A stretch of 64,000 nucleotides of DNA, from NCBI GenBank assembly GCA_041392665.1, contig JAWKLQ010000007.1:124001-188000 (forward strand), in the 5' to 3' direction. The stretch is from Flavilitoribacter sp020436695. GTDB taxonomy: Bacteria > Bacteroidota > Bacteroidia > Chitinophagales > Saprospiraceae. The position numbers and the translations under genes are program-made. Shown in pieces: positions 38,855 through 47,304 of this stretch; within the stretch, counting starts at the first letter, position 1; each line of letters starts with the position of its first letter. The notes below the pieces were generated by a model, which saw nothing but the letters and a program-made list of their open reading frames with translations, did not search any database and was not told where the DNA came from.

Positions 38855-38900
38855 TTTCGGTGCCGGGTTTCAGTCTAATACTGAATACCCGGCACCGAAA
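38855..38900 (-). terminator. Strong hairpin after the BNR-repeat gene
   Basis: 14-bp arms TTTCGGTGCCGGGT and its complement, with an inner TTCAG/CTGAA stem. On the minus strand it follows the stop of the BNR gene and is trailed by a T-rich stretch (AAAATTATTTTTAAC), which fits an intrinsic terminator. Confidence 0.7.
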
Positions 38901-38902
38901 CT

Positions 38903-41900
38903 TCAATTTTTCGGCAGTGCCTGCCCTTCGATCCACGGTGCCCCCACTGATTTTAAAGCACTCTCCATTGCCGGAATGGCCTTTGTACGGATCTCTTCCA
39001 GTTCTGCCTTCAATGGTTCGTACTCACTCCTGGCCGTTTCCAGGCTTTGGCGGTGTGTAGCTGTCGGCCCGTAGGTAGTAGACATTCCCCGGATGGCAAC
39101 AAATAGACGAGACTGAACGGTAGGTGGGTTACTCTCACCGATCTCTTCTTTTGCCGGGTCACCGTTCACTCGTTCCTGCAGATCCAGCATCCGCTGTTTC
39201 AGGTTGTGGAGTTGTTCATCCAATTGACCAGGTTCCACCGCACTCCGTTCCAGCGCAGTTTGCATGGCGTTCACCCGGGCCATACTTTCCCCGAGGATAT
39301 TTCCGGCAGCAGATATTTCCATTTGCAGCTCTTCCACTTCCTGGCGGAAAGCAGCTATTTCTTCCATAGCATCACCCGGCAATGCCCCTTTACGTAAGGG
39401 CACTACTTCAAATTCCATAGGACCGTCCAGTACGGTCACGTTGCCGTCCACCTGTTTGCTAAGCGTAACGGTATAAGTGCCCGGCACGGCCATCATACCG
39501 CGATTGCGCCAGCCGCCCCGACCGCCTCTTTGTTCCAGACCAACGGCCTGCCGGGAAGGATAAGTCAGATCCCAGTCTGTCCGGTGAATGCCTTTCGAAG
39601 TGGCTCCTTCCAGTTTTTTGACTACATTGCCTTCACTGTCTTTTACCGTCAGCCAGATCTTTGGCGCGTCCTGCCGGCGTTCGGCTTCCAGGGTTTCCCA
39701 GTCCGGAAAAGTGATCGCCTTTCCGTCTTTTTCCATCGCTTTTGTCTCTTTTATGCGTTCGGACTTGAGGGTGGTCAGGCCTTCTCCCAAATGATACGTG
39801 AAAACTGCTCCAAATGGTGGATTATCTGCAGCATAGGGTTCTGCCCCCTGAGAACTTACCACCGAGCGGGGAACGTACCAGTAGGCCTTACGAGTTGCAA
39901 ATAAGGCCCCCTCTTCCGCGAGTTTGCTTTCCGAAATATCGCGAAGCATGCTATAGTCGTCCATTACGAAAAAACCGCGGCCAAACGAAGCTCCCACCAG
40001 ATCATTCTCCCTTCTCTGGATGGTGATACCACGGAAGGAGATCGTCGGCATTCCTCCGGTGAGTCCCACCCATTTCTGTCCTCCATCAATGGTAAAGAAA
40101 ACACCAAATTCCGTCGCAACAAATAATAATTCCGGCTTGACGTGATCCTGGATCAATCGCCAAACCAGATGCCGGTCCGGAATATTATTGCTGATGGATA
40201 TCCAACTACGCCCCCGGTCGGTACTTTTCACCAGATAGGGTTTAAAATCGCCGTATTTGTGGTTATCGAGTGCTACGTATACGGTATTGGCATCATGCAG
40301 ATCCGCCTTGATATCATTCACAAAGGCAGTTGACGGCACACCGGGAAATTTACCGACCTCGATCATCCGCCAGGTTTCGCCGCCGTTCTCCGTTACCTGT
40401 ACCCGGCCATCATCCGTACCGGCGTAGATCAGGCCTTCCTGCAAGGGGGATTCGGCCAGTGAAGTAATGGTATTATAATTGGACATGGCTTTCATATCCC
40501 AGGGCGCATCCCAACCCCAGGTCTTACCCATGATCGGCATTCGCAGGCGATTACCCTTTCCGGTAAGATCACCGGAGATTGGCGTCCAGCTGTCACCGCG
40601 ATCCTCGGAACGCCAGACGCGGTAGGATGCAAAATACAATCGGGCCGGATCATGCGGACTCACCAGTATGGGTGCATCCCAGTTGAATCGCTCGGGGCCC
40701 TCACCGGCACGCGGCTGCGGCTGAATATACACCTGCTCACCCGTAATGCGATCTACCCGATGCAGGCCGCCCTGTTGGGTTTCGGCGTACATAATATTGG
40801 GATTACCGGGTTCGGTGGCCGATTGGTGGCCGTCGGCTCCGAGTGTCTTGTACCAGTCGTCGTTCCGGATACCGTGATCGTTGTCGGTCCGGGATGGCCC
40901 ACCGTGTGAGCCGTTATCCTGGGTACCGCCATAGATGTGATAAAAAGGTTGCTGATCATCAACAGCCACTTTGTAATACTGCGTGATCGGCATGTTATCA
41001 ATGAAGCGCCAGGTGTCCGCCAGATCGAAACTCTCATATAGCCCCCCATCGGTTCCGATGAGTAGGTAATCAGGATCATCCGCCCGAAAGGCGATAGCAT
41101 GGTTATCGGAGTGCTTGCCCCTCTCACTCAGTTGTGTAAAAGTGCGACCACCATCATCCGATACCTGCACCCTGGCATCCATGAGATACAGCCGGCCTTC
41201 CTGATGCGGCGAAGCATACAGTTCCTGATAGTAATGTGGGCCGGTGCCACCGGAGACGGCCGAAGAGCGTTTTTCCCAGGAAGCGCCCCGGTCGGTAGAA
41301 CAGTAGAGACCTCCGGTAGTACGATCCGTCTCAACGGCCGCATAGATGATATCGGGGTGGTGTGGAGAAACAGCCAGTCCGATCTTGCCGACGTTGCCGC
41401 CCGGCAGACCACGGGTCAATTTTCCCCAACTTTCCCCACCGTCTCTACTTTGGTAGATACCGGATTCCGGGCCGCCTCCCATATAAGCAGCTATCGTACG
41501 GTGGCGTTGCCAGGTGGCAGCATACAGCAGGTCGGGATCGCGGGGATCAAGTGCTATATCCGTTACACCGGTCCATTCGTTATCCCCCAGGGTTTTCTTC
41601 CAGTTCGTACCGCCGTCGGTACTTTTATAAAGTCCCCGCTCACCTCCTTTGCTCCAAAGCGGCCCCTGCGCGGCTACCCAGATCACATCGGAATTTTCCG
41701 GATGAACAATGATCCTGGAAATATGCTCGGAAGCTTTCAGCCCCATATTCTTCCAGCTTTTCCCGCCATCGGTACTTTTATAGACGCCGTCGCCGAAAGC
41801 GACGTGACGGCCGCCTACATTTTCTCCCGTTCCCAGCCAGATAATATTCGGATTATTGGGATCAATAGTAATGCAGCCGGTAGAATAGCTGTTTTCCTTA

Positions 41901-42160
41901 TCGAAGATGGGTTGCCAGGTGACCCCGGCCGTCGTGGTTTTCCAGACGCCACCGGAGGCGACAGCGACATACCAGACGTTGTCGTCTTCCGGATGGATCG
42001 CAATATCGGCAATGCGACCGGAGGTAAAAGCGGGCCCTATGTTTCGCCATTTGAGTCCCGAGAAATGTTGTGAATTCAGCAGATCGGATGACTCTTTCTG
42101 AGCGTACAGCCCGATGCATAACAGTAACAGTAAAGTGGTTAATGACAATTGGAATTTCAT
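38903..42160 (-). CDS. Secreted BNR/Asp-box repeat (VPS10/sortilin-like) protein
   Basis: 1085 residues. Signal peptide MKFQLSLTTLLLLLCIGLYAQ. At least nine Asp-box motifs of the S-x-D-G-G-x-x-W type are visible (STDGGKSW, STDGGTNW, SRDGGESW, STDRGASW, SEDRGDSW, TENGGETW, STDRGRSW, TIDGGQKW and others), forming two beta-propellers over ~720 residues. The C-terminal part has a beta-sandwich (PGTYTVTLSKQVDG) and a helical tail. Sialidase catalytic residues were not recognised, so glycosidase activity is unproven. Periplasmic or outer-surface. Confidence 0.85.
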   Translation of the reverse strand: MKFQLSLTTLLLLLCIGLYAQKESSDLLNSQHFSGLKWRNIGPAFTSGRIADIAIHPEDDNVWYVAVASGGVWKTTTAGVTWQPIFDKENSYSTGCITIDPNNPNIIWLGTGENVGGRHVAFGDGVYKSTDGGKSWKNMGLKASEHISRIIVHPENSDVIWVAAQGPLWSKGGERGLYKSTDGGTNWKKTLGDNEWTGVTDIALDPRDPDLLYAATWQRHRTIAAYMGGGPESGIYQSRDGGESWGKLTRGLPGGNVGKIGLAVSPHHPDIIYAAVETDRTTGGLYCSTDRGASWEKRSSAVSGGTGPHYYQELYASPHQEGRLYLMDARVQVSDDGGRTFTQLSERGKHSDNHAIAFRADDPDYLLIGTDGGLYESFDLADTWRFIDNMPITQYYKVAVDDQQPFYHIYGGTQDNGSHGGPSRTDNDHGIRNDDWYKTLGADGHQSATEPGNPNIMYAETQQGGLHRVDRITGEQVYIQPQPRAGEGPERFNWDAPILVSPHDPARLYFASYRVWRSEDRGDSWTPISGDLTGKGNRLRMPIMGKTWGWDAPWDMKAMSNYNTITSLAESPLQEGLIYAGTDDGRVQVTENGGETWRMIEVGKFPGVPSTAFVNDIKADLHDANTVYVALDNHKYGDFKPYLVKSTDRGRSWISISNNIPDRHLVWRLIQDHVKPELLFVATEFGVFFTIDGGQKWVGLTGGMPTISFRGITIQRRENDLVGASFGRGFFVMDDYSMLRDISESKLAEEGALFATRKAYWYVPRSVVSSQGAEPYAADNPPFGAVFTYHLGEGLTTLKSERIKETKAMEKDGKAITFPDWETLEAERRQDAPKIWLTVKDSEGNVVKKLEGATSKGIHRTDWDLTYPSRQAVGLEQRGGRGGWRNRGMMAVPGTYTVTLSKQVDGNVTVLDGPMEFEVVPLRKGALPGDAMEEIAAFRQEVEELQMEISAAGNILGESMARVNAMQTALERSAVEPGQLDEQLHNLKQRMLDLQERVNGDPAKEEIGESNPPTVQSRLFVAIRGMSTTYGPTATHRQSLETARSEYEPLKAELEEIRTKAIPAMESALKSVGAPWIEGQALPKN

Positions 42161-42232
42161 ACCAGTTCGTTTCTTTAGGTTGTTATTGGATTGGACGAAC
42201 CTAAAGTTAATAAGAACTGGGTAATTTATTTT

Positions 42233-42267
42233 AGTCGTCAGTCAATGGTCGTTAGTCATCAGTCTTA
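42233..42267. repeat. Degenerate AGTCGTCAGTCAATGGTCGTTAGTC-type intergenic repeat
   Basis: Reads as short GTCGTTAGTC/AGTCATCAGTC words related to the GACTTACGACT repeats found in three other gaps. The remaining ~100 bp of this gap show nothing else. Confidence 0.45.
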
Positions 42268-42374
42268 CTCTGTGTAAGCAAAATTTAGGCTACAAGTCAG
42301 GTTCATCGGGATAGAGGCGCACATTCTTCAGCAATCTGGACTAATTTTCCACAGCGATTGACTAGCGACTTAGA

Positions 42375-43034
42375 TTAGTTAGCAGCAGCCTCCATCCTAT
42401 AACTCAACCGATACTCAAAGCGATCAAACAACTGCATCCCTTTAAAAATGAGTTCCTGCGTTCCTGCTTCATACGGTTGATCGTAGCGAATGAAGTGCAT
42501 GCCCAGGAAATCATCCATACCGATGAGGGTATCTAGGGTAAGGCGACGTGGGGCTACGGCATCCGGAAAACGCCTTAAAGCCCGGTTATAGACCTCCATA
42601 ATGCTGTCTTCCGTACCCGTGTTATCCAATTCAACGAGCAGAAAGGCCGCAACGGAATATTCACGCGATTGCGGATCAGGTTCCAGTGTGTAGGGAAGAT
42701 CATACACCGTTTTGGAGGAATCAAAAGTCAGATCACGGAACATTTTCTGGTCGATCACCCGCAGGCTGTCCGCATCCTTTTCCAACAGGTAGCTCAGGAA
42801 CAGGATCTCATCGTCCTGTGTAGAAAAGGTAGTAGCATTTTCACTGATATCCAGCGCCCGCAGGCTCAGCAGGTCGATGCGGCGGATGGATCTTTGCGGC
42901 GCTTCCTCTTCATGGGTGGTTACCGGTGGATACATTTTGGGTTGACAGGCAAGAAAACCGACCAGCAGGAACAGGCTTCCGGGCAGCAGTACGGCAGTAT
43001 ATCTGCGGGTAAGGTAAAGGTGTTTAGTGGCCAA
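42375..43034 (-). CDS. Putative lipoprotein of unknown function
   Basis: 219 residues from a TTG start that lies 4 bp after the methyltransferase stop. Hydrophobic N-terminal segment with a lipobox-like FLAC before Q-P-K-M. No recognised domain: mostly charged strands (LPYTLEPDPQSREYSVAAFLLVELDNTG) and a C-terminal YRLSYRMEAAAN. The close spacing suggests co-transcription with the methyltransferase. The start codon is uncertain. Confidence 0.6.
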   Translation of the reverse strand: MATKHLYLTRRYTAVLLPGSLFLLVGFLACQPKMYPPVTTHEEEAPQRSIRRIDLLSLRALDISENATTFSTQDDEILFLSYLLEKDADSLRVIDQKMFRDLTFDSSKTVYDLPYTLEPDPQSREYSVAAFLLVELDNTGTEDSIMEVYNRALRRFPDAVAPRRLTLDTLIGMDDFLGMHFIRYDQPYEAGTQELIFKGMQLFDRFEYRLSYRMEAAAN

Positions 43035-43038
43035 TGGT

Positions 43039-43887
43039 TTACACTTTGGTACAGGCCACCAGATAGTATCCCCACCGTCCGCGCTCGTAGGTTTTCTTCT
43101 GCGCCAGCCCCGTTTTGTAGTGAATCCGGGAGAAGTAAGTGGCCGTTTTAAATAAATTATAGGCTTTGGTCCCGATCATTCCGGCCAAAGCCGCCCAGTA
43201 GATCCTTTTCACCGAAGGTTTGATCTGTTGGGAAACATCGACAATATCGAAGTGGTCGAATCCATTTTCGCGGCCGGTGTCCTGCAATTCGTCCAGAGAA
43301 AGAATATCCGAGATGGCCCAGCCATTGAGCATGATCTGCATATCTGTATCTTCGGCAATATTGTAGGTATAGGGCTTAAAAGTATCCGCAAAAAGGATCT
43401 TGCCACCGGGTTTGAGGATGCGGTACATTTCCCGAAAAAAACCGGCCTTCTCCGGTGCGGAGCCAAAACTTTCGATCGCCCAGACGGCATCGAAAGTAGC
43501 ATTATCAAAATTGGTAGCAAGATAATTCTGGCGGGAAAACGACAGCAACTGATCCAGCCCTTTTTCGGCAGCCAGTTTCCGGGCAGTAATTACCTGCTTT
43601 TCACTTAAGGTAATGCCATCCACCCGACAGCCCAGCTCTTGGGCCAGAAAAATACCCGAACCGCCGATACCGCAACCAGCATCCAGCACCCGGTCGGAGG
43701 CCGTTATACCGCCCAGTTGCATCAGGCGGGAATTCGTATTAAGAATGGCCTCCGTATTACTGGTCGTTCCTTCATCCCAGACGCCGTAGTGCAAACCGGC
43801 AGCAGCCTCCAGGTTCCAGAACATCCGGTAATGCACTTCCGTCTGGTCGTAATATTGCTCGACTTCCTTGCTGGTGAATTGTTTCAT
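43039..43887 (-). CDS. Class I SAM-dependent methyltransferase (tocopherol/sterol MT-like)
   Basis: 282 residues. Motif I VLDAGCGIGGSGIFLA (~67-82), motif II region DAVWAIESFGSAPEK, motif III MYRILKPGGKILFADTF. The N-terminal YYDQTEVHYRMFWNLEAAAGLHYGVWDEG is typical of gamma-tocopherol/cycloartenol-like methyltransferases acting on lipids. Cytoplasmic, no TMs. First gene of a two-gene unit with the lipoprotein downstream. The lipid substrate is inferred from family resemblance only. Confidence 0.82.
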   Translation of the reverse strand: MKQFTSKEVEQYYDQTEVHYRMFWNLEAAAGLHYGVWDEGTTSNTEAILNTNSRLMQLGGITASDRVLDAGCGIGGSGIFLAQELGCRVDGITLSEKQVITARKLAAEKGLDQLLSFSRQNYLATNFDNATFDAVWAIESFGSAPEKAGFFREMYRILKPGGKILFADTFKPYTYNIAEDTDMQIMLNGWAISDILSLDELQDTGRENGFDHFDIVDVSQQIKPSVKRIYWAALAGMIGTKAYNLFKTATYFSRIHYKTGLAQKKTYERGRWGYYLVACTKV

Positions 43888-43962
43888 TCTAAAACGGTTG
43901 ACGGGGCGAAGATAGGTGATTTAAACGGCTTTAATACAATAACTCTCCTGGCCCCACGCGCA

Positions 43963-44041
43963 CATTGCCTTGATGGCCGGGAGCATGTATGGCATGACTT
44001 CGACCATGTTTTCCATGCAACGCCAAGCCATCAAGGCCATT
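43963..44041. repeat. Imperfect hairpin element downstream of the TraB/GumN gene
   Basis: Perfect 11-bp arms GCCTTGATGGC (43967-43977) and GCCATCAAGGC (44027-44037), with partial outer (ATTG/CATTGATT) and inner (GCATGTATGGCATG/CATGTTTTCCATGC) pairing. In the minus direction it lies after traB-like and before the methyltransferase gene, so it may end transcription. Confidence 0.55.
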
Positions 44042-44129
44042 GATTAAAAGCTGATTTCCGTGCAATTTGTCATACACACCCTGGCTCCTATAAGCTCCCT
44101 ATCCACCATTTGCCGTCTATCGTTTGCCG

Positions 44130-45062
44130 CTACTCCCTGACGGGCGTTACCTCGTAGCCGGCCTGACGCAACAAACTGATCACTCCCTCTTCTCCACCAA
44201 GGTGCCCGGCCCCCACGGCAAAGAACACCGATCCGGCACCCATCATTTCCGCCATCTGGGGAATCCAGTTGCGGTTGCGCTTTTGCAGCAGCAACTCTTC
44301 GTAGCCGCCCAGACCGTCCGGATCGCTATCCATCATATTCTGCATACCCTGAATATCCTGTTCTTTGTACATTTTCACCATTTGATCGAGTTGGTTCTCT
44401 CCGGTATCTGCTTTTTCCGCCTTAATGCTCGACATCAGCATTTTGGCCTGCGCATCGTAGGGAATACTATCAAAGAGACTCATCTGGAATTCCATGGTTT
44501 CCAGTCCGGCAATATCCTTTTGCTTGGCTTTTGCGGCCTCCGTCAATTCCATTTCGTAGGATACCATCCCCCCTTCAGCTTCATCTCCTCCCTGGCCGAA
44601 ACCCATCATATTTTCTCCGCCGCCGGCCAGTACGGACAGGAACATCGGCTTGATGCGTTCGAGCAGCATGAGCGGCAGCCCCATTTCGTTAAAATGATCA
44701 CTTACCAGCTCGTAATCTTCCTCCGAGAGCAAGTCACGTAGCGTTTTGTTGTCCTTCATATACATGCTGGACATCATGCCCACGATCTTGCTGAAATCGG
44801 TCATGTCTTCCATATCGATCTCAAAAGCGACGCTCTGCGCCTCATCAAGAGCCTTTTGCATGTAAGGTGTAAAGAAATAGTCTTCTTTGTCGATAATATG
44901 TATCGTGCCGAACAGATAGGACGGTTGCTGGAGGTCTTTCCCACTGATCTTCCACAACAAAGCTTTTTCGGTAGGGATGAATTGTTCATCAACCTTAACC
45001 TGCGACCAGGCCATACCCGTTACACCCAATAGTGCGCCTAATACGATCAGGACTTTTTTCAT
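44130..45062 (-). CDS. TraB/GumN-family secreted protein
   Basis: 310 residues. Signal peptide MKKVLIVLGALLGVTGMAWSQ. Family motifs SYLFGTIHIIDKEDYFF (the conserved G-T-x-H near the start), VAFEIDMEDM and the C-terminal AVGAGHLGGEEGVISLLRQAGYEVTPV. TraB/GumN proteins are putative metalloprotease-fold proteins; the GTIH and GAGHL histidines are present here. Periplasmic. Stands alone, divergent from parA. Confidence 0.88.
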   Translation of the reverse strand: MKKVLIVLGALLGVTGMAWSQVKVDEQFIPTEKALLWKISGKDLQQPSYLFGTIHIIDKEDYFFTPYMQKALDEAQSVAFEIDMEDMTDFSKIVGMMSSMYMKDNKTLRDLLSEEDYELVSDHFNEMGLPLMLLERIKPMFLSVLAGGGENMMGFGQGGDEAEGGMVSYEMELTEAAKAKQKDIAGLETMEFQMSLFDSIPYDAQAKMLMSSIKAEKADTGENQLDQMVKMYKEQDIQGMQNMMDSDPDGLGGYEELLLQKRNRNWIPQMAEMMGAGSVFFAVGAGHLGGEEGVISLLRQAGYEVTPVRE

Positions 45063-45252
45063 TGATTACAATTTTCTTAGATGAATAATACGTTAATACC
45101 AGGAATAGGGCAATCCATCTGACAAATCACTCCATGTAAGCAATAACTTCCAGCGTGTGTTCTTATTGCTACAGGATAGGTTAGTCCGGAAGTCAATAAT
45201 ATCGTATATTGAGACAAAATAGATAGGTGTTCAGTTTTGCAAAGTTACGAAC

Positions 45253-45284
45253 TTCTGGCATTATATATAAAATCCCTATTTTAG
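45253..45284 (+). promoter_or_regulatory. Possible promoter of the parA unit
   Basis: TTCTGG at 45253 and TATTTTAG at 45277 with an 18-bp A/T-rich spacer resemble the Bacteroidota -33/-7 pair. It would leave a ~25-nt leader before the parA ATG. Weak match at -33. Confidence 0.3.
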
Positions 45285-45315
45285 CCCCCGAGTAATAAAA
45301 TACAGAAAATAACCT

Positions 45316-46074
45316 ATGGCCATAGTCATATCGTTGTTGAACCACAAAGGAGGTGTAGGCAAAACAACCAGTACCATTAATATCGGTGCCGGTCTGGTAG
45401 AACTGGATAGAAGAGTACTGCTCCTTGATCTGGACCCTCAGGCCAATCTTTCACTATCTCTGGGTGTAGGCCGCCAGCCGACTACCCTGTATGAAGCCCT
45501 GCGCGGCGAAGCCGATCTGGCTCCGGTAAATGTACGCCCCAATCTGGATGTTGTACCCTCAACCCTGGACCTGTCAGGCGCTGAAATGGAGCTGATCAAT
45601 GAGGCCGGGCGCGAATATATCCTGCGCGAACTGTTCGAAGGTGTCCGCGATGCCTATGATTTTATAGTCATCGACTGCCCCCCTTCGCTGGGTCTGCTCA
45701 CGCTGAATGCGCTGACCAGTAGTGATTACGTGATGATACCCCTCCAGACGGAGTTTCTGGCCCTGCAGGGGCTGGCCAAGATCAAACAGGTGATCCAGAA
45801 AGTGAAACTGCGGCTGAACAAGAAGTTGGATATCCTGGGCGTACTGCCCACTATGTACGACGGGCGGAAGGTACTGAACCGGGATGTGGTGGAAACCATC
45901 CAGAAGTATTTCGGCCATCTGGTCTTCGATACTTATATCCGGGATAATGTCGCGTTGGCGGAGGCCCCGGCCCAACGGCAGGACATTTTCACGTATAACC
46001 AAAGCAGCCCCGGTGCGGAAGACTATTTAAACCTCTGCAAGGAAATTCTGGAACGGACCCAGGTGAAAGCTTGA
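45316..46074 (+). CDS. parA: ParA-family partition ATPase
   Basis: 252 residues, the size of small ParA/Soj proteins without an N-terminal HTH. Deviant Walker A KGGVGKTT (11-18), LLLDLDPQANLS (~35-46), Walker B FIVIDCPPSLG (~115), and the conserved ALAEAPAQRQDIFTYNQSSPGAEDY near the C-terminus. It moves DNA or protein cargo using ATP-driven dimer formation on DNA. The next gene, 31 bp on, encodes a small basic-acidic protein instead of a normal ParB. Confidence 0.9.
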   Translation: MAIVISLLNHKGGVGKTTSTINIGAGLVELDRRVLLLDLDPQANLSLSLGVGRQPTTLYEALRGEADLAPVNVRPNLDVVPSTLDLSGAEMELINEAGREYILRELFEGVRDAYDFIVIDCPPSLGLLTLNALTSSDYVMIPLQTEFLALQGLAKIKQVIQKVKLRLNKKLDILGVLPTMYDGRKVLNRDVVETIQKYFGHLVFDTYIRDNVALAEAPAQRQDIFTYNQSSPGAEDYLNLCKEILERTQVKA

Positions 46075-46105
46075 CTTGTACCAATAAATTTATAACCCTG
46101 ATATT

Positions 46106-46615
46106 TTGGCAAAGAAAAGATTTACAGATAACTTCGAAAGTCTGTTCGGCGATCCAATGGAGGATTTACAGCCGGAAAAAGAAGGGACCAGAGCCGCCGG
46201 TCGGGCTGCCGGAGATGACTCTGTAGTTGCTGACGAAGACGGTAAAAAAGCCGGAGGAAAGGATTTCACGGATTCCCTGCAGTCTTTTCTCTCCGAAACC
46301 TTTGAGGAGTCTTTCGAAAGACAGATGGCTGAAGTGGAAAAGCAGAAAACATCCGCTCAGCCTACACGCCAGCCCAGGCGCAGACGTAGTAGTCTGGATA
46401 TGCTCATTCGCAGTACCGTTGAGCCTTCTACGGTCGAGATCGAGGAAGGAGATCAGCCCAAACGGCGACGCATCACGCTGACCTTTGAACAACAGAAGCT
46501 GGAAAAACTGAAGAATATTGCCAAAGTAGAGAAAGCCATGCTGAAGGACATCATCAACGAACTCGTCGGTGATTACATCCGGAAGTATGAGATGGGAAAA
46601 GGCAAAAATCCTTAA
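46106..46615 (+). CDS. Putative ParA partner with C-terminal ribbon-helix-helix
   Basis: 169 residues from a TTG start (MAKKRFTDNFESLFGD). The first 115 residues look disordered and charged. The last ~50 (RRRITLTFEQQKLEKLKNIAKVEKAMLKDIINELVGDYIRKYE) have the strand-helix-turn-helix layout of a ribbon-helix-helix DNA-binding domain, as in ParG-like centromere-binding proteins. The position right behind parA supports a partner role. No ParB-type HTH or CTPase motif is present. The RHH call rests on pattern only. Confidence 0.65.
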   Translation: MAKKRFTDNFESLFGDPMEDLQPEKEGTRAAGRAAGDDSVVADEDGKKAGGKDFTDSLQSFLSETFEESFERQMAEVEKQKTSAQPTRQPRRRRSSLDMLIRSTVEPSTVEIEEGDQPKRRRITLTFEQQKLEKLKNIAKVEKAMLKDIINELVGDYIRKYEMGKGKNP

Positions 46616-46686
46616 CAACTCCCCTTACTGCTAAATACACACATTTGATCGGGTAAAAGATGCTTTTGATCAAAATCGTTTTCATC

Positions 46687-46709
46687 ATTGCCTGTAGTTA
46701 GGCAATTTT
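46687..46709 (+). terminator. Short stem-loop with T-run after the parA unit
   Basis: ATTGCCT (46687-46693), loop GTAGTT, AGGCAAT (46700-46706) followed by TTT. It lies 70 bp after the stop of the ParA partner and fits a modest intrinsic terminator. A second weaker stem (CTGCCG/CGGCAG, 46717-46744) follows. Confidence 0.5.
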
Positions 46710-46846
46710 GTCATGCCTGCCGATTTAACACTTTTTAACGGCAGCAACGGACGGTGACCTGCAACTATATGAACCCCACCACCGTCCTTAAAAACGTAAT
46801 CCATTTTCTGATCGACTGTTATTTTTTCATTTAAACCCGACTAATT

Positions 46847-47206
46847 GTGAGTATTTTCAAATCCATTTTCACCCTGGCCTTACTGGCCCTAACCATTACG
46901 TTATCCGCTAATAATGATCCCGGAAAGCTCAGGATCAAGAGTAAAGTAGTTGAGGATAATGCAATTGTAATTCAGGTTTTTAATCTGCAGCAAATGCCTA
47001 CCAGCGTAAGTATCAGTGATCTGGAGGGTAGCAATACCTACTTCCAGAAGAATATACGCCGGCACAATGGCTATTCACTCAAACTCGACCTGGCCGAACT
47101 GACCGATGGACGCTACATCCTGGAAGTGAAGCAGGGAGAGGTGATTAAAAAGCAGATTATTTTAATCCGTGGCAATTATCCGCAACTATCCTCTATAGCA
47201 GGTTAG
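46847..47206 (+). CDS. Small secreted beta-sandwich protein (DUF3244-like)
   Basis: 119 residues from a GTG start. Signal peptide MSIFKSIFTLALLALTITLSAN. The mature part resembles a lone T9SS-CTD/DUF3244-like beta-sandwich (VIQVFNLQQMPTSVSISDLEGSNTYFQ, LKLDLAELTDGRYILEVKQGEVIKKQIILI), the layout of sorting-domain ends but without a cargo domain. The insertion sequence begins 27 bp after its stop. Confidence 0.65.
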   Translation: MSIFKSIFTLALLALTITLSANNDPGKLRIKSKVVEDNAIVIQVFNLQQMPTSVSISDLEGSNTYFQKNIRRHNGYSLKLDLAELTDGRYILEVKQGEVIKKQIILIRGNYPQLSSIAG

Positions 47207-47232
47207 AACTAACCCAAACATCTAAACTGCGG

Positions 47233-47265
47233 AGAGGCTGTCTCAAAAGTAAAGAGACAGCCTCT
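47233..47265. terminator. Left-end hairpin of the insertion sequence
   Basis: AGAGGCTGTCTC and GAGACAGCCTCT around a 9-nt loop. It includes most of the left terminal repeat and lies upstream of the transposase start, where it could block transcription entering from outside. Confidence 0.7.
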
Positions 47266-47304
47266 TGGTTTTAAAATCATTGAGGTTTTTCGTATCTTAA
47301 GGAT

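Noticed and set aside
41099..42073. 324-residue plus-strand frame within the BNR-repeat gene
   Set aside because: Shadow of the minus-strand gene, whose Asp-box repeats are unmistakable; no family pattern in the shadow.
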